Source: Chara braunii | Taxonomy: Eukaryota; Streptophyta; Charophyceae; Charales; Characeae | NCBI GenBank assembly: GCA_003427395.1 | Contig: BFEA01000268.1 | Location: 1,306,527 to 1,332,847 of the forward strand | DNA: 26,321 nucleotides | Reading direction: 5' to 3' | Shown here: positions 19,080 to 26,321 of the stretch, one piece after another | How positions within the stretch are numbered: position 1 is the stretch's first letter | Layout of the letters: the number at the start of each line of letters is the position of its first letter | The notes under the pieces: model-generated | The model's input: only the letters and a program-made list of their open reading frames with translations | Told to the model about the DNA's origin: nothing | Database searches by the model: none | Made by a program: the position numbers and the translations under genes

Positions 19080-20689
19080 CTTTGGTTGACCCGGTCAAAA
19101 CGCACGCAGTCTACCTTCCTCCCACCTTCCCCCAGTTCATCCTTAGTCTGCTTTCAATCAGAACAAAGCAGAAACTTAGGCTTCACTCTCACACATTCTT
19201 TTCAGTTAGTCTGATTGGTCCTCAAGAGAAAACAATAATCATAGGGACAACACATGCATACGACAATCATACTACAAGGATATAGGCAAACATGGGTAGT
19301 GGTAGGTTGTACAGATGGAGATGATGTACCTGATGATTCCCTGCCTCCAGAACCTCGCGTAGGTTCCGGCAGAGCTCCCGCAATCGGTGGGTGGACTCCC
19401 CACAGAGTCTTGATGCGGACCTACGGGTTGCAATCCCGCCTGCCGCCTTCCTCTCGTAGTCCGTAGACTAAACTTAGATTAAGAAGGGTAGAAGTAGGGG
19501 TTTCACACGCTCGAGATACAGGAAGGGTGCTCTCAGACTCGTGCGAGAGGGCCTTGATATCTGGATTCGCGTGAGGGCCCCGCAATGGCAGCCAATATAG
19601 CAGCCTGGTCAGATCCAAAGTCAGATCACTGAACACAATCCCCTTGACAACTCCTTGAAATTGCAGCAACAGCTTTCCCTTCGCAACCACTCCTCTAAGT
19701 TGTGACAGCAACCTCCCTTGCCGCCCGATCGCCCCCTTTTCATTATACTTTCATTCCTTGTGGGCCAGCCGGAGTCAACATGGCGCCAAACAGCCGCACT
19801 CAAAGCAGTGCAGCAAGCCGTAGTAGGCCTAGCAATCACTGCCGTAATACAGCAACCGAGACAAACTGCGGGGCTTACTGTGGGGGCTGGCAAGGAATAC
19901 TGTAGTTCTCAACAACAGTTTTCCCTGTGTATCAGTAAAAGCAACAATATCCCCCCCCTTTTCTTGATGCAGCAGGGCCGCCACTCTGTCAACAGTCATC
20001 CTAGCAACAACATTAGTCACATGTGTTCAGCTAGCCGCGCAACAGGCAAGGCGCGCACACTCGGTCGTGCAGGTCCTTCCGCCGGTGGGCAGATAGGCCT
20101 TTAACTCGGCAGCTTCCTTCCTAGCTGCTTCATGCCTTCCACATACCAAAATGTTCTGTACAATTGCCGCTCGCGTAGGCCGCTCCTCTTCATGGCTGGA
20201 CTGTGGCCGCTCCAGCCTCCAGACTGAGCTCTGCAACAGCCATGGATAAGCCTCCACAGGCTGCGGAATATTCTGGTCAGTCTTAAAGGTCGCAGCAAGG
20301 CAGCACTCCGCGTGGCTGCTTCAATTTACGAGGTGATAGCTCGTCGTCTTACAGTCCTGTCTCCAGCTCGACGTAGCGGATCACACAGCACGACCCGTCC
20401 TGCTGTACAGCATGCCAGGGCCCGTCAACAGGCAAATCTCCCACGTCCTTCCCACTCATAATATCTCAGATAAGCCCTCTCTCCCTCTCTCCACCCCCGC
20501 TCTGTGTGTGTAACCCTTCGCTGGCGAGATGGCTCCGCACCGGTCAACAGGTAAGTCTCCTGGTTTTGCAGCTGGCCACACACTTCTTAGTTCGAGGAGA
20601 TAGGGAGGAAGAAATTCGAAATGAATCTGTCCGCAAACGCGACTAGATTCATTTCTTGTTCAAGCAAAAAAAACTAACTACTCTGCCTT
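19080..20689. other. Gene-free stretch with weak minus-strand coding hints
   Basis: No gene can be supported. Minus-strand stretches such as AAIVQNILVCGRHEAARKEAAELKAYLP (about 20170-20087) and VTNVVARMTVDRVAALLHQEKGGDIVAF (about 20017-19935) have somewhat protein-like composition and could be relics of an old element. They are interrupted by a stop and show no motif I recognise. TCAACAGGYAARTCTC recurs near 20427 and 20538. Confidence 0.35.
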
Positions 20690-21500
20690 CGCGCAGCACT
20701 ACCTCCACGAATCTCCTTGTATACTAATTTTCTTCCTGAACTAATCGCGGATTCGAGACCGCCATAGTCCAAAACCCCCATTTTGTACCTTCGTTCGTCC
20801 GATCCCATCGAGAATCAGATGCGCGCAGTGCCTTCCTTCCCGCCATATCCATCACCCCGACACCTCCGCGCAACGCTTTCTTCCCCTGACGACCAATCTA
20901 CTAACCTACCGCCCAAACTAACACCATAGTTGGACTCGCACGGCCCTAAAAACCCCCGATTAGGATCTTATTTCACCCGATTCTGTTGGGAATTGGGGAA
21001 GATATCGGGTTTCCCTCCCTCCACCTCTTCCCACTATTGCCAATCTCGCGCAGAGCTTTTCCCTATTAACTTCTAACCCGCTAACTGATTGCTTAAACTA
21101 ACGCTACCATTCGTTTCGCCCGGGGTCAAAACCTCGGGACTGCAGCTTTCGCCCCTCGATCCCATTCACGGTAGAGGGTGTTATGTCCTCTCAACTGCGC
21201 CGGCTCGTTCTCCCGTAGCTGCGCTGCTTCTTTCTGCGCATGTATCCGGCGCAAAAGATCATCTAGGTCCATCCTCCCCTCTTTTCCTTCTTCTGTTACT
21301 GCGTCCGCCTTTCGTACCCCGGCTTCACTTCTGCCGTTGCCTACTCCGCTTCTCTCTCTTGCTGCACTCGCCTTTCCGCCCTGTCTCACCAGTCTCCGCC
21401 CGCCATTCTCGATTCTTCCTACCCCGAATGTATCCGGTGCGCAAATCGCGCCCAGATCCCTTCTGCTATTTTCCCTTCCACCCTGCCTCTGGAGCGGGCC
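20690..21500. repeat. Degenerate tandem repeats, period about 180-190 bp
   Basis: GCGCARCRCT-like words recur near 20692, 20869 and 21050. Each is followed by AACTAA with CCATAG or CTACCATT, TCG with AAAACCYC, then a TCGATCCCAT-like word. Further on, ATGTATCCGGYGC recurs at 21240 and 21427. The units are strongly diverged and I could only align them by short words. A minus-strand frame at 21389-21126 (MDLDDLLRRIHAQKEAAQLREN) overlaps them and is not a convincing gene. Confidence 0.45.
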
Positions 21501-21841
21501 CGACCATCGCCCCGCAGTGACCCGTTACCGCCCCGCCTCACTGTTGCTTTCTTCTTGCTCGGCACCTTAGCGCAGCAGCCCTACCCGACAGCGCCGGCCG
21601 GTCTGAGGGAAACTTCAAAGGGAACCAGCTACTAGACGGTTCGATTAGTCTTTCCTCCCTATACCCAAGTCCGATGAATGATTTGCACGCCTGTACCATT
21701 GAGAGCCTCCTCCAGAGTTCCTTCTGGCCTCGCTCCACAACCCCAATGCCCGCTGCCGTAGCACTCCGCGTCCTGCCCACAGTCGGAGAGTACCCCTTTT
21801 CTGAGTTTCTCAGAAAGCTCGACTTTTCGGCCCCGCCCCCA

Positions 21842-21921
21842 ATTCATGTGTATTATCCTTGCGCAGGGTTCATGCTAATCTTCTCTGCATCGTTTCAATT
21901 TTAACGGTTGTCCCGAAGGAC
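21842..21921 (-). ncRNA. U6 spliceosomal snRNA-like sequence, probable pseudogene
   Basis: Read on the minus strand from 21921 it starts GTCCTTCGGGAC (the 5' stem-loop of U6), then TTAAAATTGAAACGAT, GCAGAGAAGATTAGCATG and CCCTGCGCAAGGATAATAC. This is the U6 order: 5' hairpin, AAATTGGAACGATACAGAGA box, AGC triad, internal stem-loop. Differences from conserved U6 are ACAGAGA read as GCAGAGA, a shortened 5' stem, and GGCCCC read as AACCC. After about 80 bases similarity is lost, and there is no terminal T-run for pol III termination. No TATA-type or USE-like element stands out upstream. A truncated pseudogene is most likely. Confidence 0.75.
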
Positions 21922-21958
21922 TCAGGCCACCGGCCTGTGCTGTCTTTCGGCGCCCCCA

Positions 21959-21972
21959 GCGGGCATACTCAC
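21959..21972. repeat. 14-bp direct repeat, left copy
   Basis: GCGGGCATACTCAC, identical to 22130-22143. Together they bracket the large-subunit rRNA-like fragment and could be a target-site duplication. Confidence 0.7.
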
Positions 21973-22058
21973 ACACGCCCCTTTAGCAGCAGACCGCGGA
22001 ATCAAAGCGCGGCATCGCTACCCTGCCTGAAACGTGGGCCAAAGTGGTGGCGGGCCCG

Positions 22059-22126
22059 ACGCAAATCTTGATGGCCGTAGCAACTTTTTCAAATGAGAGC
22101 TTTGAAGCCCGATAACGGGGGAAAGC
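22059..22126 (+). rRNA. Large-subunit (26S/28S) rRNA fragment, degenerate
   Basis: GACGCAAATCTTGATGG, GTAGCAAC, TTCAAATGAGAGCTTTGAAG and a CCGATA-GGGGGAAAG tail follow the order of the conserved eukaryotic LSU segment GCAGATCTTGGTGGTAGTAGC, then TTCAAATGAGAACTTTGAAGGCCGAAG, then GGGGAAAG. About 50 of 60 bases agree from memory. It is only a fragment with several substitutions, so it is a pseudogene and not an rDNA unit. Confidence 0.65.
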
Positions 22127-22129
22127 CCC

Positions 22130-22143
22130 GCGGGCATACTCAC
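22130..22143. repeat. 14-bp direct repeat, right copy
   Basis: GCGGGCATACTCAC, directly after the LSU rRNA-like fragment and identical to 21959-21972. Confidence 0.7.
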
Positions 22144-22216
22144 CCCCAAACCTCACACAACAGGTCGTGGTTGACGGATGATGCATCCTCCGACATTCCC
22201 ACCACTCAGGTTCCTT

Positions 22217-22262
22217 CCGTCTCGTGGGCTAATCACTCACCGGCTTGCATGCACGTTGAACC
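22217..22262 (-). rRNA. Possible second LSU rRNA fragment, inverted
   Basis: On the minus strand it reads TTCAACGTGCATGCAAG, GGTGAGTGATTAGCCC, then ACGAGACGG. This resembles the LSU stretch TGAACGGCACTTGCAC, GGGTTAGTCGATCCTAAGAGACGG, which directly follows the first fragment in intact rRNA. The match is weaker and gapped. If real, it is in the opposite orientation to the fragment at 22059. Confidence 0.3.
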
Positions 22263-22345
22263 CCCGGTTTTAAGTGCTTCTCAGGCATTGACACGGTATC
22301 GCGCCCCAAATTAGGACGGGGCCGCCAATAGCCGTGGGAAAAAGT

Positions 22346-22349
<4 letters not shown>

Positions 22350-22421
<72 letters not shown>
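22350..22421. repeat. (AT)n microsatellite
   Basis: An uninterrupted AT dinucleotide run of about 72 bp. Frames across it translate as Tyr-Ile repeats and are not genes. Confidence 0.97.
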
Positions 22422-22426
<5 letters not shown>

Positions 22427-23785
22427 TAAATAATATCACCAAGCACAACGACCGAGGCTCGGGCCGGCTTTGCGATCAACAACGGAAAAGAATCACGCGC
22501 ACCTTAAACCTGCGCGCCCACGCACTCGCTATTTTGATCAACCATCCTGTCAGCGTTGTCACAGACGCAGCCACGCCTAACGCGGTATACCTAAACTTTA
22601 AGCCAAAACTACTTTCTGTCTCTCGCAAAAACCAGAGCGGATACCCTTGTAAGGGTATTCGCACCGACAACTTACCGGACCATATTAAGCGACGTCCCCG
22701 TCGCTTCGCCAAATCAAAAGGCTATAAATCCATCCATATTCCAAATGATAACGAAATAGGAGCCAATCCGATTAGCCGACAAACACAGGGTAGAGGCCTC
22801 CATCAAACCATGCCTTTACAACCATATGCTGTCAGGTTTCTAACCTGGGCTTCTCACCATCCAGAAATTAGGATACTGGCAACATAAGTTTTAAAGACCT
22901 TCCCAATCGTCCTCTCCCCGGTCCTAGACAACCTTCGACTTTTCGTTGGGTGTCCCTAGTCCTGGCAAAAACTAGGGACGCGGGCCTTAATCAAGACGTT
23001 TGGAAGACACTCTCATCTTCCACCTCAAAAAAATTATCGCAATCAAATACACGCAAGTATATATGTATACTTAATATTCGCTCAGCTCTTACTGCAGTCT
23101 AGTACAGAAAGGTTAGGTCTCCACCTCGGTCCACTATAGCCTGGCTGATCGGACCAGGACCACGGCCAACCACATTGTTATTTAACGGCAGTACCTTCGT
23201 TGGTTATGCAACGGTAGGTTTCTTCCTGGTAAGCACTCAATCAAGATTTCCCCCAAAAAATTATCAACCTTCATTATCCTACGGAGTAATTTCACTGGGG
23301 CGGGCACCCCGCCTTAAACTCTTACCATGCGGTCCTGCAGCCAGGTTGCGCCGGCTAGCAGCAATCCAATGGGGTTACGCTCTAGAGGTACTAACTTCTT
23401 TTCCGTTAGCTTGGCCTTTCTTCAATATGTCTCAGAATTAGCACTAGTGGTTAGACGGGGGCGTCGCAAAACAAAATCACTGGCCCACTGCGCGATCACG
23501 CAGGGGTCTGAAGGCATTTACCAGCCCTTCCACAATAGGCATGGCATCCTTCGCACGCTCACAAACAAAATCACCGCTAGGTCCACCAGGCCGTGACCCC
23601 TGACTTGATCAGAGCCAACAGCCACCTACTCTGAGACATCTCTTGCCCTGCACTCATTGCGACTTTCTCAATCATTCCAAACAAAAGTGACTTTTTTCAT
23701 CAGACTATTATCACCCATTAAACAACTCGCCATGCCATAAATCAGTTTACTCACCTCTGAGGGTGAGTCTTCCAACCATAGACCA
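22422..23785. other. No gene identified; plus-strand open frames of unknown nature
   Basis: A 117-codon plus frame (22534-22887: VYLNFKPKLLSVSRKNQSGYPCKGIRTDNLPDHI...) and two overlapping frames at 23175-23596 are the longest. Their composition is not absurd for protein, but they have no motif I recognise and no clear start context. They could be element relics or chance. Local inverted words include TACCCTTGTAAGGGTA (22641-22656). Confidence 0.35.
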
Positions 23786-23787
23786 TT

Positions 23788-24003
23788 CCTTTTTTCCAAA
23801 AATCCAAGGGGCTCTCATTATAAACAAAACACCCCCTCTTCCAAAAATAACGAGGGGTCTCGTTATAAAACCAAACTTCCCCTCCTCAAATCTCGAGGGG
23901 GTCTCATCATAACACACAACATCATAAAACATCCCCTTCCAAAAAATCCAAAGGGCTCTCATCATAAAACAAAACATCACTGAGGGACCATCTTATGGGT
24001 CCT
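23788..24003. repeat. Tandem hairpin array with TCTCATYATAAAA tail (about five units)
   Basis: Each unit is a hairpin followed by a TCTCATTATAAAC-, TCTCGTTATAAAA- or TCTCATCATAAAA-type tail. Stems: CCTT with AAGG (about 23789-23809), CCCCCTC with GAGGGG (23832-23857), CCCCTC with GAGGGG (23879-23900), CCCCTT with AAAGGG (23933-23955), and GGACCAT with ATGGGTCC (about 23986-24002). Units are about 47-54 bp. Loops are A-rich and variable. No gene is present. Confidence 0.8.
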
Positions 24004-24604
24004 CATCACAACTTAAACAATTAGTAATCAACATGGTATCACTCCCTCCCCTTATACTCTGCCCTATCAGCTGCCCGTGGGCAGGTCGCACAAGTATACC
24101 GAGGAGTAGTCAGTTTTGCTTACAATCATATTCACTGTACCTATGGCAAAATAAGATGTTTTTCACACGTTGTCCACACAAGCTCATCATACATCAGAGT
24201 ACAACCACACATGTGAGAGTGACAAGTGATCGTCATATATATGAATGGTCCCTGAAATAAAGCCTCATCATGATATACACTCAGGGAATAAAAAGGCCTC
24301 ACACAAAAAATGTCTCCAAATCATACCTCACTCCACTCAAGCCACACCAAACCCATACTGACAACTACCCCTAAAATACATGTCAGATCTGTCTCTCAAA
24401 GGCTAGGGCGTAGGCCACCTAAATATGTATATGCCTCATCTAAACCACCCTGACCCTCAAAACCCCAACTCAGTAGGAACACAAAATTTCAAATCTACAC
24501 TAGTAGCAATCATCAAAAAGATCCTCTAAGTCTAAGAGGGTATCACACAGACCCTAAACTGATGCCTCACAAGATACTCGTCCACCTATATAGACAAACC
24601 GACA
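24004..24604. other. Gene-free AT-rich stretch
   Basis: No supported gene. CCCTGA with TCAGGG (about 24250-24286) can pair, and GCCTCATCATGATATAC and GGCCTCACACAA resemble the tails of the preceding hairpin array, so the array may decay into this region. It lies downstream (3') of the minus-strand gag-like gene. Confidence 0.45.
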
Positions 24605-26150
24605 CTATCTCCTCAACTCCTCTTGGTTTTGACTATATAACTGAGCCCTAAGTGCATCTGCGGACTTCTCTACTGTCCTACCCTGTCTATCATACATCTT
24701 ACCTCCTACCTCTGAGACCTTCCCTGCTGCCTTATCTTCAAGGAACTTGAGACAGTCCAGAGCATGATGTACGTCCCTCTTGCAGTAGAAACATAGCTGA
24801 TCTACCTTCCTCTTGAACTTCTTCTTCCTGGGCTGAGGAGGTGGCGATGAAGGAGATCCTACCAAGGTACTGACAACCTCCTGCTGCTCTGATCAAGGAA
24901 CTGCGGTACTAACGACCTCCTGCTGCTCTGTCCCAGAAACCGGTCCCCCAGACCCAGATTTAGTAGCCCAAGATCCCAGTCTGCTCCTCAAATCCCCTGT
25001 AGCTCAGACGTACTCAGGCATGTCCAACCTCTGAGGTCTCCTCTCGAGTGTCTCTCCTGGCACTGCCGTGGGCTGCTCCTCAATCTCCGTTGGTCCATTC
25101 TCAGGTCTGCCCATCCTCTGGAGCCTGCTCTCGATGACACCCTCCGCCTCAATCCCCATCTCGTTCTCAAGCGACTCCTCTATCCTCTGCTCGGGTGAAA
25201 ACAAGCTCGCCTCCACCTGCATGGTATGCACTGCCTCAAGGAGTACGCCCATGGATCCCTCTGCTGACCCTGAGCCGGCTCATTGCTAGATGGCGGTAGC
25301 CCTTCCTCAATCGCCAAAGGTACGACTGGGTCTGCCGCTGCCACTGGCAGCGTCGCGAGCTCAGTAGGGGCTCTAAGCTCGAATGCCTCTCTCTCTGCCT
25401 GTCTCTAGGCTCTCGCCTCCTCTGGCTGATAACTCTTCCCATAGGTGGCTCGTGGCGAGGCTCTGCCGCAGATGGCTGTCCTGGCAATCCCTGTCTGGGC
25501 TGCCTCTGCTATCCCTGCCTGCTGCTCTCTGGCTTGTCCACCTTTCCCTGGGTTTGCTGCCTCAGACTCTCAATGATAGCTGCCTGGCTGGCCACCAATG
25601 CCCTGAGTTCCTGGATTTCCATCTCCATAGCCTCCAGGCGTACTCCATGACTTGCTTCCTTCATCTTTTTCCCTGCCAGATTGCTCTCCAATAACAAGTG
25701 CCGGTCAAAAGTGGTCTTGGCTAGGAACTTGATTTTACGATCTAACCTCTCTTCCGCCTTCCTGGCCATCCCAAACCCAGCTCTGACTGGCGATGGAAGC
25801 TCCTCTCCTCTCTGCTCCCAGAAGTCCCTCCACATCTCAGGGATCTCCGGGGCCCTAGCTGGCGCGCCGGGTGGCTGACCTGGGAGTGCTCCTGCTGCCT
25901 CCGATCTCTGCCTCTCCTTCTGCTGCTCCGGAAGCTCCCCCGCTGCCTCCAACCTCTGCCTCTCCTGCCATATCTCATCTATCCGCCTGGTTCTTCTCGC
26001 CCTCTTTTCTTCAGCCGTCTCTCCAGCTGGCAACCTTTCCCTCGTGCGGAGGTCGACCCTCTTTGGGATCTCTGCTTCCATCTCCTTCTCGGGCTGGCAT
26101 GGCTCCTGGCGAAACTCTGCAGGTGCTGGCCCCTCCAGGTCTGGGTTGTC
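24605..26150 (-). pseudogene. LTR-retrotransposon gag-like protein with CCHC zinc knuckle, decayed
   Basis: The minus-strand frame starts near 26150 (DNPDLEGPAPAEFRQEP, then MEAEIPKRVDLRTRERLPAG with its Met at 26081). It runs through EEKRARRTRRIDEIWQERQRLEAAGELP, WRDFWEQRGEELPSPVRAGFGMARKAEERLD and a heptad-rich stretch (LEAMEMEIQELRALVASQAAIIESLRQQ, about 25635-25555), probably a coiled coil. A TAG stands at 25509-25511. The frame then continues (QPSAAEPRHEPPMGRVISQ) until an indel near 25250-25330 shifts it to MGVLLEAVHTMQVEASLFSPEQRIEESLENEMG. Further TGA stops lie at 25004-25006 and 24893-24895. The C-terminal part has a basic KKKFKRK and a knuckle, CFYCKRDVHHALDC (CX2CX4HX4C, 24793-24752), typical of gag nucleocapsid. 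The frame ends at 24605. No protease, reverse transcriptase or integrase follows within the window. Confidence 0.75.
24867..24944. repeat. In-frame 39-bp tandem duplication in the gag-like gene
   Basis: GTACTRACRACCTCCTGCTG with CTCTG occurs at 24867 and again at 24906. The 39-bp period equals 13 codons; on the minus strand both copies read EQQEVVST. Confidence 0.8.
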
Positions 26151-26163
26151 GGGCGCACTCGAT

Positions 26164-26321
26164 CCGGCACCGCACGGGGGCAGCGCGGGACCCTCCCGGC
26201 CGCGTCACGCAGGAGTTGGTTTTCAATCCTTCGTCGCAAAAATACATGGAGCTTCCACAAGCCGCTCCGGCCGGGTGCGCCAGCCATACCTCTCGCGAGC
26301 CCCTACGACAGGATAGGGCCT
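26164..26321 (-). repeat. 158-bp repeat, right copy (reaches the window edge)
   Basis: About 90% identical to 15005-15161, same orientation. It lies directly 5' of the gag-like coding start on the minus strand, as expected for leader or LTR sequence. Typical TG...CA ends and a tRNA primer-binding site were not found, so calling it an LTR is inference. Confidence 0.8.

Noticed and set aside
21126-21389. Minus-strand frame MDLDDLLRRIHAQKEAAQLREN...
   Set aside because: It is short, overlaps degenerate tandem repeats and has no recognisable family; kept only as a note under that repeat.
12121-22320. tRNA and 5S rRNA genes
   Set aside because: I looked for B-box words (GGTTCGAATCC-like) with a matching A box and for 5S internal control words and found no convincing candidate.
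22270-22482. Tyr-Ile repeat frame
   Set aside because: It is a translation of the (AT)n tract.
15005-26321. Firm call of a complete LTR retrotransposon
   Set aside because: No TG...CA termini, primer-binding site, polypurine tract, target duplication or pol domains could be identified, and the right repeat is cut by the window edge.

Overview
This window reads as repeat-rich eukaryotic nuclear DNA. It has no operons or bacterial signals. It holds long microsatellites, a 120-base run of N (an assembly gap), intron-like splice signals and decayed transposable-element genes. The mix fits a streptophyte genome: a plant-type BED zinc finger of a hAT-like transposon, a zinc-knuckle retrotransposon gag, Ulp1-type protease exons, and a very abundant short palindrome whose translation reads KFAGIRTS. 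From memory this palindrome and the gag resemble sequences of the charophyte alga Chara. That assignment is recollection plus inference and was not checked.

Left part (about 0.6-12.1 kb). A large decayed gene lies on the minus strand, read from 8.2 kb down to about 1 kb. Its order is an uncharacterised N-terminal segment, a ParB-like domain, a permuted N4/N6 DNA-methyltransferase-like domain, a long acidic low-complexity region and, after a probable intron, a Ulp1-type (SUMO protease-like) domain that is cut off before its catalytic Asp and Cys. It carries three frameshifts and two in-frame stops. Upstream of it, 8.3-9.65 kb and 10.8-12.1 kb are packed with a 22-bp interrupted palindrome, the second block being a roughly 390-bp tandem array. 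Between these blocks lies another minus-strand coding relic (9.65-10.59 kb) with one nonsense codon.

Middle (12.1-16.5 kb). After a gene-free stretch come the assembly gap, a hairpin-rich repeat also present at 0.5-0.75 kb, a truncated BED zinc-finger gene, a C-rich spacer, a 157-bp sequence repeated at the right edge of the window, and two tandem promoter-like units.

Right part (16.5-26.3 kb). AT-rich DNA carries three separate tandem arrays whose units fold into hairpins. In the units, sequence changes in one arm are often matched by changes in the other, which suggests selection on folded RNA or DNA. A U6 snRNA-like pseudogene and fragments of large-subunit rRNA lie at 21.8-22.3 kb. A decayed minus-strand gag gene with a CCHC zinc knuckle ends the window.

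No complete intact gene is visible. The main interest is the ParB-like/methyltransferase-like/Ulp1 architecture surrounded by palindromes, and the covarying hairpin arrays.
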